Made by a program: the position numbers and the translations under genes
In this document: positions 32,930 to 41,956 of the stretch, one piece after another
How positions within the stretch are numbered: the stretch's first letter is position 1
How the letters are laid out: every line of letters begins with the position of its first letter
The notes under the pieces: model-generated
Database searches by the model: none
Told to the model about the DNA's origin: nothing
The model's input: only the letters and a program-made list of their open reading frames with translations
NCBI RefSeq assembly: GCF_004343155.1
Contig: NZ_SMDC01000013.1
Coordinates: 1 to 64,000 of the forward strand
Source of the DNA: Marichromatium gracile
GTDB taxonomy: Bacteria; Pseudomonadota; Gammaproteobacteria; Chromatiales; Chromatiaceae
Length of the DNA: 64,000 nucleotides
Direction: 5' to 3'

Positions 32930-33280
32930 TCAGCCGCGCTGCAGGTGTGCGCGTACCGGCGCGCCGAAGAAGGCCAGCACGGTGAGGTCCTCCTCGATGT
33001 CGAAGAAGGCATGGCTGCAGGCGGCATGCACGTACATCAGCGTGCCCTTCTCGACCAGCCGCACGCTGTCGCCGACCCGCAGTTGCGCGCGTCCCTCGAG
33101 CACCAGATAGAGCTCGTCCTCCTCATGGGCGCTGGCCATGTCCTTGGAGCCTGCCGGGAGGTGATAGACCGAGCAGGAGAGCGACGGGGTGCGCAGGAAT
33201 TCCTTGAAGGCGACACCGTTGCGATCGACGCTCGAGACCAGGTCGTCGAGCTGGAAGAGGAGCCAGTCTGCTTCTTTCAT
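32930..33280 (-). CDS. Single-domain cupin protein
   Basis: The 116-residue protein has a cupin barrel with possible metal ligands in SAHEEDELYLVLEGRAQL and in the later SHAFFDIEEDL. It has no signal peptide. It is convergent with the ATPase gene (8 bases apart) and divergent from the 33591 gene. It could be a small metal-binding or sugar-binding cupin; nothing in sequence ties it to the ferrosome apart from position. Confidence 0.75.
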   Translation of the reverse strand: MKEADWLLFQLDDLVSSVDRNGVAFKEFLRTPSLSCSVYHLPAGSKDMASAHEEDELYLVLEGRAQLRVGDSVRLVEKGTLMYVHAACSHAFFDIEEDLTVLAFFGAPVRAHLQRG

Positions 33281-33590
33281 GAAATCGTTCTAACGCTCCG
33301 CGAGCTTGAGGTGGAAGAGGGCGGGCCGATCCCGCTGATTCGATCGAAAATAGCAAGGTTGTCGGCAAGAAACAAACGCGCACAACCCTTGCTTAATGCC
33401 TGATCGAGAACTATTATCGATAACCGTTCGCGTTTGCGATGGCGTCGGGACGACGACACTCCGACAGGCCGTTGCAGGAGCGCAGCGACGACGCGAAACG
33501 GCACGGATTCGGTTGTTCCCGGGCCGGTGGGCGCCGGCGACAGGCCAGGCACATCGATGACCTTCCAGCGACGAGAGTACCGAGGGTTCC
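33281..33590. promoter_or_regulatory. 310-bp divergent control region
   Basis: No gene is credible here. A good promoter for the rightward gene is TTGCTT (33389-33394), 17 bases and TATTAT (33412-33417). The -10 overlaps the perfect 10-bp palindrome TTATCGATAA (33414-33423). This AT-rich block stands out from its surroundings. The implied leader of the 33591 gene is about 165 bases. Confidence 0.45.
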
Positions 33591-33944
33591 ATGAGTCACT
33601 ACATCCATCATGTTCCAGGGCGACTGCGTATCCGCTCGGCGGCACTGCGCTGTCGCTCGCTGCTCGACGGCGAGGCGCAGCGTGAGCTGCAGGCGCTCGA
33701 GGGGGTGACCGAGGTGCGCTTCAATCCGCGCGCATCGAGCCTGACCCTGCTCTATGATCCGGCACGCATCGGTCGTGCCCAGCTGCTCGAGGCCCTCGAG
33801 CGTCATGGCTGTGTCGAGATCGACTCACGCTCCGGTGAGCTGGCGACCAGGGCCGGCACCCTGTTCGGCAAGGCGCTCGTCGGCGCCTTCGTCAACAAGG
33901 CGGTGGAGCGCTCGGCCTACAAGCTGGTGAGCGTGCTGCTCTGA
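33591..33944 (+). CDS. HMA-type membrane protein of the ferrosome-like locus
   Basis: The 117-residue protein has an N-terminal HMA_2-like domain (about 1-75): HHVPGRLRIRSAALR, then LQALEGVTEVRFNP and ASSLTLLYDPARI. A C-terminal amphipathic or membrane helix follows, TLFGKALVGAFVNKAVERS. The PGRLRIR motif matches the ATPase and the 28264 product. The C-terminal helix resembles the K-G-x3-G-A ... N-x2-V-Q-R-T segments of the two Gly/Gln-rich proteins, so it bridges the two motif types. It may correspond to the HMA-containing small Fez protein; I leave the symbol blank. Confidence 0.7.
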   Translation: MSHYIHHVPGRLRIRSAALRCRSLLDGEAQRELQALEGVTEVRFNPRASSLTLLYDPARIGRAQLLEALERHGCVEIDSRSGELATRAGTLFGKALVGAFVNKAVERSAYKLVSVLL

Positions 33945-33955
33945 TCGCCGCCCCC

Positions 33956-33996
33956 ATCCCGTCCCCGCCGGTCTCGCAATAGCGGCGGGGCGGGAT
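33956..33996. terminator. Hairpin ending the ferrosome-like locus
   Basis: ATCCCGTCCCCGCCG (33956-33970) pairs with CGGCGGGGCGGGAT (33983-33996), with one bulged T and a 12-base loop. It sits between convergent genes and probably terminates both. Confidence 0.55.
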
Positions 33997-34049
33997 GCGG
34001 GCGATCGCCTTCGACCCGCGCCATCGCGTCCGGTTCCGGCGCGCCTGAC

Positions 34050-34982
34050 TCAAGGCGCCCGCAGGGGGCGTGCGAGCAGGTCGTCGATCTCGGCATAGGG
34101 GATCAGCACCCGCTGTGCGCCGGCGGCATAGGCGGCGACCGCATAGGGCGGGAAGATCACCGTGATCCCATCGGGGCCGGGCAGCAACAGTTGATAGTTC
34201 TCCGCCACCGGCGCGGTGCCCTGGTTGACCCAGTCGGCATCGGCACCGAGCAGGTCGCGTCCGGCGAGTGCCGCGCGGCTGAGTCGGGCGAGCCGCGCGA
34301 GCCAGTCGCTGTCGGCGCGGAAGAGTTCCGCCGGGTCGAGCGCGCGGGCCTCGGACAGATCCAGCAGCAGCGGCGCGAACAGCGGCATGCCGTGCGCCCC
34401 GCCGTAATAGGCATAGCCCTCGAACGCGACGACCTGCAGGGTGTCGGTGCGGTGGCCGGCCTCGCCCTCGAGCGCGAACGACCATGCCGGTCCGAGCGGC
34501 GGCTCGGGATCGGCCAGGAGCTCCTCGGTGCTGGCGAGGAAGGCATCGACCTGCTCCTGGACGAATGCACGCACCGCGCGGTTGATCGTCTCCGGCGCCC
34601 CGGCGAACACCGGATAACTGGCCTCGAGCTGGTAGTGCGGGCCGGTGCGGGTGAGCCGTGCCCGTGGTGGTGCGAGCGTTTCGATGCGCTGCAGATACTG
34701 CGCTCGCAGACAGTCTCGATCCGGGCCGCAGCGGTTGCGCGCGGCGAGCCAGCTGCGCTGGGTCTGGCGCAATGCCTCGCGCTCGGCGGGCGCGAGCCGC
34801 TCGCGCGCGGCGCGATAGAGCTCGGCGAGCCGGGCGTCGAGCGCGTCGAGCTCGGCGTCGGCGCAGATGCTGTGCTCGATCGGGGTCGAGGCGCGCTCGC
34901 AGTCGAACCCGGCGCCGGCAGCGAGTGTCGGCAGGAGCGCGACACCGAGCAGCGCGGCGGTGCAATGACGCGTCACATCCAT
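34050..34982 (-). CDS. Exported LprI-like / DUF3298-like protein
   Basis: The 310-residue protein has a signal peptide (ALLGVALLPTLAAGA). An LprI-type domain (about 25-100) follows, with GFDCERASTPIEHSICAD, LDARLAELYRA and RSWLAARNRCG; its cysteines probably form disulfides. The C-terminal part (about 120-305) resembles DUF3298/RsiV-like domains: EASYPVFAG, ETINRAVRAFV and YYGGAHGMP. LprI domains are linked to lysozyme inhibition, but this is not shown here. AAGGA is seven bases before the ATG at 34982; an upstream ATG at 34997 overlaps the EAL-HDOD stop and could allow coupling. Confidence 0.75.
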   Translation of the reverse strand: MDVTRHCTAALLGVALLPTLAAGAGFDCERASTPIEHSICADAELDALDARLAELYRAARERLAPAEREALRQTQRSWLAARNRCGPDRDCLRAQYLQRIETLAPPRARLTRTGPHYQLEASYPVFAGAPETINRAVRAFVQEQVDAFLASTEELLADPEPPLGPAWSFALEGEAGHRTDTLQVVAFEGYAYYGGAHGMPLFAPLLLDLSEARALDPAELFRADSDWLARLARLSRAALAGRDLLGADADWVNQGTAPVAENYQLLLPGPDGITVIFPPYAVAAYAAGAQRVLIPYAEIDDLLARPLRAP

Positions 34983-34993
34983 TCGATCGTCCT

Positions 34994-36226
34994 TCATTTC
35001 AGTGTGTCGAGCGTCTCGCGCGCCCAGTCGATGGCCTGAATATAGCGGGTCGAGAGCGCCTCGGCGGTGACCGTGAGGTCGTCGGGCAAGGGGGTGTCGG
35101 GTTGCTCGAATCCCTCGATGATCTCCAGCGCCAGCCCCATGATCCCCTCATGATTGAACAGGGCCGCGCGCAGCTCCGGTCCCAGTCGCACCTGCTCCAC
35201 CATCTCCTCGAGCGCGACGCCGAGGAAGCGTTCGACGGCCGAGAGCAGCCCCAGGGTGAAGTAGCGCTGGGGTGCATCACCGGGTGCGAGCACGGGTGCG
35301 AGCAACTCGCCCATGCGTGCGCGTATCAGGATCTGCTCGATCGCCACCGGCGAGCCCTGGGTGCGGCGCAGCGTGAGCAGCAGCGCCCAGTGACGAATGG
35401 TGTCGCGCCCGAGCACGACGATCGCGTGCTCGACCGATTCGATCGGTTCGCGGCGACGGAAGCGGGGGCTGTTGGCGAGCCTGAGGATCTCCAGGCTGAG
35501 CGCCGCGTCGCTGGTGATGCTGCGGTTGATCTCGGCCACCGTGGTATCGGGGCGCTGCAGGGTCTCGATCAGGCGCAGCAGCGCGAGCGCCGCGCCGGCC
35601 ATGCGCTGCCCCTCGATCACGTTGGGGTAGGAGAGATAGAAACCCTGGAAATAATCGAAGCCCAGCGCCCGGCAGCGGGCGAGCGTGGTCTCGTCCTCGA
35701 TCTTCTCGGCGATCAGGGTGAGCCCGTGGGCGGCGAGCCGGGCGCACTGCGCCTCGAGCTCCGGTGCCGCGGTGGCGCGGGCGTCGAGCTTGACCAGATC
35801 GACGGCCTCGAGCGCGTGCGCCGGCAGCGCGCCCGCGCCCGTGCACTGCAGCGCGACCCTGAAGCCCTGGTCCCTGAGCAGACGGATGGCGGCTAGGGTC
35901 TGGGGACCGATCCCGGCGCTGACCGACAATTCGAGTACGGTGCGCTCGGCGGGCAGGGCGGCGATCACCTCGCGCCCGATGAAGCGCGGCGAGAGGTTGA
36001 TGAAGGCGAGCCGGTCACCGACCAGGTTCTCGACGCCGATGTCGACGAAGACGGTACGCAGCAGCTCGGTGGTGGCGCGGTCGCTGTCGTCGATCGCGGC
36101 CCTGTCGGTGTGTCCGGCGCGAAACAGCAGCTCGAAGCCGACGATCCCCGCGCTGGCGTCGAAGATCGGCTGGCGACCGACGAAGACCGGGCGCATGGCG
36201 CCCGCGCTCTGGAGCGATGTGGGCAT
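34994..36226 (-). CDS. EAL-HDOD signalling protein, catalytically degenerate
   Basis: The 410-residue protein has a YuxH/CdgJ-type arrangement: an EAL domain (about 12-210) followed by an HDOD domain (about 205-400). The EAL signature is altered: FELLFRAG replaces EALLR, and the later positions read NLSPRF, LELSVSAGI and LVKLDARATA, so phosphodiesterase activity is unlikely. HDOD is recognised by SDAALSLEILRLANS and the helical region that follows. The start overlaps the Hpt stop (ATGA), so the two are coupled. Such proteins usually act as c-di-GMP-linked regulatory platforms. Confidence 0.85.
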   Translation of the reverse strand: MPTSLQSAGAMRPVFVGRQPIFDASAGIVGFELLFRAGHTDRAAIDDSDRATTELLRTVFVDIGVENLVGDRLAFINLSPRFIGREVIAALPAERTVLELSVSAGIGPQTLAAIRLLRDQGFRVALQCTGAGALPAHALEAVDLVKLDARATAAPELEAQCARLAAHGLTLIAEKIEDETTLARCRALGFDYFQGFYLSYPNVIEGQRMAGAALALLRLIETLQRPDTTVAEINRSITSDAALSLEILRLANSPRFRRREPIESVEHAIVVLGRDTIRHWALLLTLRRTQGSPVAIEQILIRARMGELLAPVLAPGDAPQRYFTLGLLSAVERFLGVALEEMVEQVRLGPELRAALFNHEGIMGLALEIIEGFEQPDTPLPDDLTVTAEALSTRYIQAIDWARETLDTLK

Positions 36227-36564
36227 CAGGGCGCCTCGCGCAGCGCGCCGAGCGCGCGCAGCTCGTCCAGGGCGGCGCTGGCCAGTGGACGCAATCGCGC
36301 GCGGGCCGCGGCGATCGTCTCGGGCTCGCCGGCGCGCGCGGCCTGTTCGAGCGCGCCGGCCGCGCTGGCCAGCATGGTCGCGCCGATGTTGCCGGCGCTG
36401 CCCTTGAGGGCATGGGCCAGCGCCCCGCACTCGCTCGGTGAGGCCTGCTCCAGGCGCTCGAGCTGGACGGGGAGCTGTTGGGCGAAGGCGAGCATGATGG
36501 CGTCGAGCTCCTCGTCGAGCAGGTCGCGCAGCTCGGCGATCGTCTCGGGGTCGACATGGTGCAT
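36226..36564 (-). CDS. Stand-alone histidine phosphotransfer (Hpt) protein
   Basis: The 112-residue four-helix protein carries the phosphoacceptor in ALAHALKGSAGNIGA (His about 53). It contains no other domain, so it would carry phosphate between a hybrid kinase and a response regulator. GAGG is eight bases before the ATG at 36564; an upstream GTG is possible. It is coupled to the EAL-HDOD gene and divergent from the REC-GGDEF-EAL / hybrid-kinase pair, the likely partners. Confidence 0.85.
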   Translation of the reverse strand: MHHVDPETIAELRDLLDEELDAIMLAFAQQLPVQLERLEQASPSECGALAHALKGSAGNIGATMLASAAGALEQAARAGEPETIAAARARLRPLASAALDELRALGALREAP

Positions 36565-36679
36565 GATGATCACCTCGGGCTTGTGGCTGCTGACTGGGTG
36601 CCGTTCGAGCCGCGACGGTTTGTATCGGTTGCCCCTGCCTCAACCTTAGATCGCGGGCCATCGGGAGATGGAGGACTAG

Positions 36680-38773
36680 ATGGGGACGCAGGGGGCGGAT
36701 ACGCAGGGGACGGGTGCGCTCGGGCGGGTGTTGGTCGTCGATGACGATGCCCCGACCCGGGGGCTGATCTGTGGCGCGTTGCGCCGCCAGGGGTTCGCCG
36801 TCGAGGCCGCCGCCGATGGCGCCCAGGCGCTCGAGTGCTTTGCCCGCATTCAGCCCGATCTGGTGCTGCTCGATGTCTGCATGCCGGGGATGGACGGGCT
36901 CGAGGTCTGCCGGCGGATCCGCGCGCTCGAGGTCGAGATCGCCACGCCGGTGATCATGGTCACCGGGGCCGACGAGGTCGAGACCATCGAGGCGGCGCTG
37001 GAGGCCGGCGCCACCGATTTCATGGTCAAGCCGATCAACTGGTCGCTGCTGAGCCAGCGGGTCCGTTATGCGCTGCACGCCGGTGCACTCAACCTGCAGG
37101 TGCGGCGCAATCGTCAGCACGAGCGGGTGGCGCGCGGCATCGCGCGGCTGACCTTCTGGCAATGGTCGCTGGAGGATGATGCGCTGTCCTGGTCCGATGA
37201 CGCGGCCGTGTTGCTCGGGGTCGATGCCGGTGCGCTCGAGCGGGTGTCCTCGGTGCTGGCGCTGGTCCACCCCGCCGATCGCCCCCGGCTCGAGCGGATG
37301 ATGCAGGTGGCGCGCGTCGGCAAGGGCTCCTTCGAGATCGAGTTCCGGCTGTGCGGCGACAATGGCGAGCGGCTGCTGCGGGTGGTCGGCGAGCACTCCG
37401 AGCACGACGCCGAGCGGGTGTTGGGCGTGCTCCAGGACGTGACCGAGATGCGCCGCACCGAGGATCTGGTCGACTATCTGTCGCTGCACGACGAGTTGAC
37501 CGGGCTGGCTAATCGACGGCTGTTCCTGCGCCAGATCGAGCAGGCGCTGCGCCGGGCGGTGGTGACGGGTTCGGTGTTGCTGGTCGGCTGGATCGATGTG
37601 GTCGAGTTCCATCGTCACAACGACGCCCTGGGCGAGCCTGCGGGCGATCTGCTGCTGGGTAGCCTGGCGCAGCGGCTCGAACAGTCCGGCGGGTCGTCGG
37701 AGCTTGCGGCCAGGCTTGGTGGCGACGAGTTCGGGGTGCTGCTCTGCGGGGCCGATCTGCCGAGGTTGCAGGCGCGCTTCGCCCGTCTGTTGCATGCGCT
37801 GGGGCGGCCCTATCCGATCGATGGGCGCGAGCTGGTGCTCACCCTGAGCGGTGGATTCTGCTGTCATCCAGGTCACGGCGACGACGCCAAGCAGCTGCTT
37901 GCGCTCGCCGAGCAGGCGCAGCGTCTGGCGCGGCTGCGTGGCACGCTGAGCGAGGAGGCGCCCTCGGCGCCACGGTTGCGTCAGGGGTTGGCCGAGGCGC
38001 TGGAGCTGGAGCAGGCGTTGCACGGCGCGCTCGAGCGCGAGGAGTTTCATCTTCACTACCAACCGCAGCTCGATCTCGAGTCGGGGCAGATCGTCGCGGT
38101 CGAGGCGTTGCTGCGCTGGCGCCATCCACGCTGGGGCGATCTCTCGCCGGCGCGCTTCGTGCCGCTGCTCGAGTCGCTCGGGTTGATCCGGCCGGTCGGC
38201 GCCTGGGTGCTGGAGCAGGCCTGTCGTCAGTGTGTCGCCTGGGAGGGGACGGGCCTGGGGGTCGCGGTCAACCTCTCGGCGCGTCAGTTCCTCGACCCCG
38301 GGCTGTTCACGCTGATCGAGCGGGTGCTCGGCGACACCGGCGTCGACCCCGGTCGTATCGAACTCGAGATCACCGAGCGGCTGGCGATGCAGGAGCCGGA
38401 GGCCGCCGTCGAGCTGCTCGGTCGCTGTCGCGCGCTCGGGCTCAAGGTCGCGATCGACGACTTCGGCATCGGTTACTCGTCGCTCGAGTATCTGCAGCAC
38501 TTCCCGCTCGATGTGCTCAAGATCGATCGCGCCTTCGTCGCCACCGTCACCCGGGGACGGCGGGCGCGGGCGATCGTGCGCGCGGTCACGGTGATGGGGC
38601 AGAGCCTGGGGCTGACGGTGATCGCCGAGGGGATCGAGACCCAGCGTCAGTGCGACTTCGTCGAGGCGCTCGGGGTCGATCAGGTGCAGGGCTATCTGAT
38701 CGGACGACCGATGGCGCCACCTTCGCTCGAAGCGCTGCTGCGCGCCTTCGTGCCGCCCGGCGGAGCGCTGTGA
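36680..38773 (+). CDS. Response regulator with PAS, GGDEF and EAL domains
   Basis: The 697-residue protein begins with a receiver domain (about 15-135; DDD cluster, phosphoacceptor D65 in [12 protein letters not shown] in MVKPINW). A PAS-like domain (about 155-265) follows. The diguanylate cyclase domain has an intact GGDEF (LGGDEFGVL, about 347). The EAL domain starts at E475 (VEALLRW) and keeps [29 protein letters not shown] and VIAEGIET. Both output sites look complete, so it may make and break c-di-GMP. No RxxD inhibitory site precedes GGDEF. It overlaps the kinase gene by one base. Confidence 0.93.
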   Translation: MGTQGADTQGTGALGRVLVVDDDAPTRGLICGALRRQGFAVEAAADGAQALECFARIQPDLVLLDVCMPGMDGLEVCRRIRALEVEIATPVIMVTGADEVETIEAALEAGATDFMVKPINWSLLSQRVRYALHAGALNLQVRRNRQHERVARGIARLTFWQWSLEDDALSWSDDAAVLLGVDAGALERVSSVLALVHPADRPRLERMMQVARVGKGSFEIEFRLCGDNGERLLRVVGEHSEHDAERVLGVLQDVTEMRRTEDLVDYLSLHDELTGLANRRLFLRQIEQALRRAVVTGSVLLVGWIDVVEFHRHNDALGEPAGDLLLGSLAQRLEQSGGSSELAARLGGDEFGVLLCGADLPRLQARFARLLHALGRPYPIDGRELVLTLSGGFCCHPGHGDDAKQLLALAEQAQRLARLRGTLSEEAPSAPRLRQGLAEALELEQALHGALEREEFHLHYQPQLDLESGQIVAVEALLRWRHPRWGDLSPARFVPLLESLGLIRPVGAWVLEQACRQCVAWEGTGLGVAVNLSARQFLDPGLFTLIERVLGDTGVDPGRIELEITERLAMQEPEAAVELLGRCRALGLKVAIDDFGIGYSSLEYLQHFPLDVLKIDRAFVATVTRGRRARAIVRAVTVMGQSLGLTVIAEGIETQRQCDFVEALGVDQVQGYLIGRPMAPPSLEALLRAFVPPGGAL

Positions 38774-41181
38774 TGGCGACCTCCCCGAACGACGAGACCG
38801 AGGTGCTCTACGCGCTCGCGGTGGCCATCGGTGAAAGCGTCGACCTCGAGCCCATGGTGCGCCGCTTCCTGGTCAGCATGGTGCGCCTGCTCGAGGGCAG
38901 CGGCGCGGCGGTGCTCCAGCTCGAAGAGGTCTCGTCGACGGCGCCGCCGCTGAGCTGCATGCTGCCGCGCAACCTCGCGCGCAACCCCTGCTATGCCGCT
39001 TTCTGGGAGCGCTGGACGCCACAGGGGCTGTATCAGGCATTGCGCCAGCAGCCCGGTGGCCTGCCGCTGGTGGCGGTCGATTCGCGCTGTGCACTCCACG
39101 CCTTCCGTCTCGAGGGGTTCGGGGTGCTGCTGTTGCTGCGCGGGGCCGATGTCGGCATGCTCTCGACCCGTTTCCAGCGGGCCTTCGTGCCGCTGGTGCG
39201 TCGTCTCGCCAATGCCGCACGCGGTTGTCTGTTCGAGACCGAGCTGCGTCATCAGCGCGCGCGCCTGGAGCTGGCGGCGGCCACCGCCGGGCTCGGGGTG
39301 TGGGAGTGGCACCCGCAAGGGGACCGACTCGATTGGGATGCGCGCATGCTGGCCCTGCATGGTCTCGACGCGGTCGAGTTCGATGGCCGGGTAGAGACCT
39401 GGCTGCGCCGTCTCCACCCGGATGACCGCGCGCGGATGGAGACGGCGTTGCGCGCCTCGTTCGACGAGGCGCGCGACCTCGAGGCCGAGTTCAGGGTGCT
39501 GCTGCCCGGCGGCGAGCTGCGTCATCATCGCGTTCAGGCCACCCCCTGCGATCAGGGCGACGGTCGGGCGCCGCGCATGACCGGGGTCGCCATGGACATC
39601 ACCGCGTGGAAGCGGGTCGAGGCCGAGCTGCGCGAGGCACGCGACATGGCCGAGTCGGCCAACGCGGCGAAGAGTCGCTTCATCGCCAACATGAGCCACG
39701 AGATCCGCACCCCGATGAACGGCATCATCGGGATGACCGAGCTGGCCCTCGAGACCGACCTGGATCCGACCCAGCGCGACTATCTCACCATCGTGCGCAC
39801 CTCGGCCGGGACCCTGCTGACGCTGCTCAACGACCTGCTCGACTTCGCCAAGATCGAGGCCGGCCGGGTCGAGCTCGAGCACATCCCCTTCGATCTTGCC
39901 GAACTCCTTGCCGGGGCCCTCAAGCCGCTCGGCACACGGGCCGCCGCCAAGGGGGTCGAGCTGGTCCTGGAGCTTGCCCCGACGCTGCCCCGGCGGCGCC
40001 TCGGCGATCCGGCGCGGTTGCGCCAGGTGCTGGTCAATCTCTGCGACAACGCGATCAAGTTCACCGCCGCCGGCGAGATCCGGGTCACCCTGGAGCGCCT
40101 CTCCTCCGGCCAGGGCGAGTGGGTCGCGCTCGCGGTGGCCGATACCGGGGTCGGCATCCACCCCGACCAGCTCGAGGGGATCTTCGAGGTCTTCGGTCAG
40201 GCCGATGTCTCGATCACCCGCCGCTTTGGCGGCACCGGGCTGGGGTTGAGCATCATCTCGCGTCTGGTGGAACTGATGGGGGGGCGGATCACGGTCGACA
40301 GCGAGCCGGGTCGGGGGAGCCGTTTCACCGTCGAGTTGCCGTTGTCGCTCGACGAGACCCTCGTCGCCGGAGCCGAGACCGAGGCGTCTCGGTCTCGAGG
40401 ATGGGCACTGGTGGTCGAGCCGCACCCGCGTGCGCGCCTCACCCTGGTCGACTGGCTCGAGCGGCTGGGGTTGCGTGTGGTGAGTGCCGCTGCGGTCGAG
40501 GCCGAGATGCGCGCCCGCGATGCGCGGCCGTTGACCCTGGCGCTGATCGCCGCGCGCGACGGTGGCGTGGCCCTGGCCGAGCGGCTGGTCGAGGCCGGGC
40601 TGGTCGAACGTGAGCGGTTGGCGCTGCTCTCCTATGGGCTGCAGGGCGAGGAGGCGCGACGCTGTGCCGCCGCGGGCTTTGCGGTGCTGACCAAGCCGGT
40701 GAGTCCGGGCGAGGTCAGCGGCTTGCTGCGGGCGTTGGATGGGCCGCGCCCGGCGCCCTCGGGCGCGCCCGGCGGTACGGCGCTGCTCGCCGGGGTGCGG
40801 GTGCTGCTGGTCGAGGACAATGTGGTCAATCAACGTCTGGCGCGGGCATTGCTGGAGCGCTGGGGGTGTGTGGTCACGCTGGCCGAGCACGGTGCCGAGG
40901 CGCTCGAGCGCTTTGCGCCCGGACGTTTCGAGCTGGTGTTGATGGACATGCAGATGCCGGTGCTCGACGGGCTCGCGGCGACGCGCGCGATCCGCGCGCG
41001 CGAGTCCGGTGCCGGGCAGCGGGTCGCGATCGTGGCGATGACCGCCAATGCCATGGCGAGCGATCGTGAGGCCTGTCTGGCGGCGGGGATGGATGACCAT
41101 GTGCCCAAGCCGCTGCGACCGCGCCAGCTGCTCGCGACCCTGCGCGAGCAGCTGCTCGCGGGTGCGCCGGGCGGCGACTAG
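38773..41181 (+). CDS. Hybrid sensor histidine kinase (GAF-like, PAS, HisKA, HATPase, two REC)
   Basis: The 802-residue kinase has an N-terminal GAF-like region (about 10-150), a PAS domain (about 165-280; [17 protein letters not shown]), HisKA with H309 in [12 protein letters not shown], and HATPase motifs DNAIKFT, DTGVGI and GTGLGLSI. A first receiver (about 540-660) reads [12 protein letters not shown] and has lost the acidic pocket and the phosphoacceptor. A second receiver has D725 in [11 protein letters not shown] and VPKPLRP. No transmembrane helix is seen, so sensing is probably cytoplasmic. The ATG overlaps the upstream stop (TGATG). Confidence 0.93.
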   Translation: MATSPNDETEVLYALAVAIGESVDLEPMVRRFLVSMVRLLEGSGAAVLQLEEVSSTAPPLSCMLPRNLARNPCYAAFWERWTPQGLYQALRQQPGGLPLVAVDSRCALHAFRLEGFGVLLLLRGADVGMLSTRFQRAFVPLVRRLANAARGCLFETELRHQRARLELAAATAGLGVWEWHPQGDRLDWDARMLALHGLDAVEFDGRVETWLRRLHPDDRARMETALRASFDEARDLEAEFRVLLPGGELRHHRVQATPCDQGDGRAPRMTGVAMDITAWKRVEAELREARDMAESANAAKSRFIANMSHEIRTPMNGIIGMTELALETDLDPTQRDYLTIVRTSAGTLLTLLNDLLDFAKIEAGRVELEHIPFDLAELLAGALKPLGTRAAAKGVELVLELAPTLPRRRLGDPARLRQVLVNLCDNAIKFTAAGEIRVTLERLSSGQGEWVALAVADTGVGIHPDQLEGIFEVFGQADVSITRRFGGTGLGLSIISRLVELMGGRITVDSEPGRGSRFTVELPLSLDETLVAGAETEASRSRGWALVVEPHPRARLTLVDWLERLGLRVVSAAAVEAEMRARDARPLTLALIAARDGGVALAERLVEAGLVERERLALLSYGLQGEEARRCAAAGFAVLTKPVSPGEVSGLLRALDGPRPAPSGAPGGTALLAGVRVLLVEDNVVNQRLARALLERWGCVVTLAEHGAEALERFAPGRFELVLMDMQMPVLDGLAATRAIRARESGAGQRVAIVAMTANAMASDREACLAAGMDDHVPKPLRPRQLLATLREQLLAGAPGGD

Positions 41182-41198
41182 GGCGCGCCGCCCGGCGC
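41164..41198. terminator. Perfect 13-bp stem between the hybrid kinase and dsbA
   Basis: GCGCCGGGCGGCG (41164-41176) and CGCCGCCCGGCGC (41186-41198) are fully complementary around nine bases that include the kinase stop codon. The convergent placement suggests a shared terminator. Confidence 0.6.
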
Positions 41199-41215
41199 AT
41201 TCCGCGCCGTCCGGG

Positions 41216-41872
41216 TCAGCCGGCCAGGCCCTGCTTGCGCGTCTGCGCGATCAGGGTCTCGGCGATGCCGAGCAGCTCGCGATAGCTGCTCGCCTCCTTG
41301 CCGAGCACGGCATAGCGCCCGGCGACCGTCACCCGCGGCACGGCGTGGATGCGGTAGCGCTGCACCAGGCGGTCGCTGCGCGCGATCTTGGCCTGGATGT
41401 CGAAGGAGTCGAAGAGCGCGGCGAAGGCGTCGCGATTGAGCCCGCGGGCCTCGACCCAGTCGAGGATGGCATCCGGGCTGTAGAGTCGGCGCCGCTCACG
41501 GTGCAGGGCATCGAACACCGCCTGATCGTGCTGTGCGAGGGCCTCAGATGCCTCCAGGGCGTAATAGAGGCGGGCGAGGTTGGCCCAGGCGGTACGCCCG
41601 AAGGTGACCGGGACACGGCGGAAGACGACGTCCTCGGGCTGATCTGCGGCCCACTCCTTGACGATCGGGTTGAAGTCGCTGCAGTGCGGGCAGCCGTAGG
41701 AGAAGAACTCGAGCACCTCGATCTTGCCCGGGGCATCGCCCGGCTGCGGTGGGTCGATGGGACGCCAGTCCCGCCCCTCGACCAAGGGTGCCGAGCGGGC
41801 CGGCAGCGGTGCGGCGAGGGCGCCCAGTGTGCCCATCAGGGTGAGGTTGAAGTGTCTGCGGCTCAGCGGCAT
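41216..41872 (-). CDS. dsbA: Thiol:disulfide oxidoreductase DsbA
   Basis: DsbA introduces disulfides in periplasmic proteins. The 218-residue precursor has a signal with a twin-arginine-like SRRHFNLTLMG, a hydrophobic stretch and a PARSA-like cleavage region. The mature thioredoxin fold has the active site CPHC in FFSYGCPHCSDF and the cis-Pro in HAVPRVTVAGRY. It lies 84 bases downstream of dsbB on the same strand, so a dedicated DsbAB pair is likely. Confidence 0.92.
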   Translation of the reverse strand: MPLSRRHFNLTLMGTLGALAAPLPARSAPLVEGRDWRPIDPPQPGDAPGKIEVLEFFSYGCPHCSDFNPIVKEWAADQPEDVVFRRVPVTFGRTAWANLARLYYALEASEALAQHDQAVFDALHRERRRLYSPDAILDWVEARGLNRDAFAALFDSFDIQAKIARSDRLVQRYRIHAVPRVTVAGRYAVLGKEASSYRELLGIAETLIAQTRKQGLAG

Positions 41873-41956
41873 CGATCAGGATCTCCAGGGTGGTGGACGG
41901 ACGTCCGATGCGTCCGCCTTCTGGGTGTCGGGATGTCCGGGAAGCTCCCGGCGCGA

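Noticed and set aside
28264-33944. Magnetosome gene cluster
   Set aside because: Small Gly-rich membrane proteins recall Mam proteins, but there is no MamA, MamB/M, MamE, MamK or other core magnetosome gene; the P1B ATPase and HMA proteins fit ferrosomes better.
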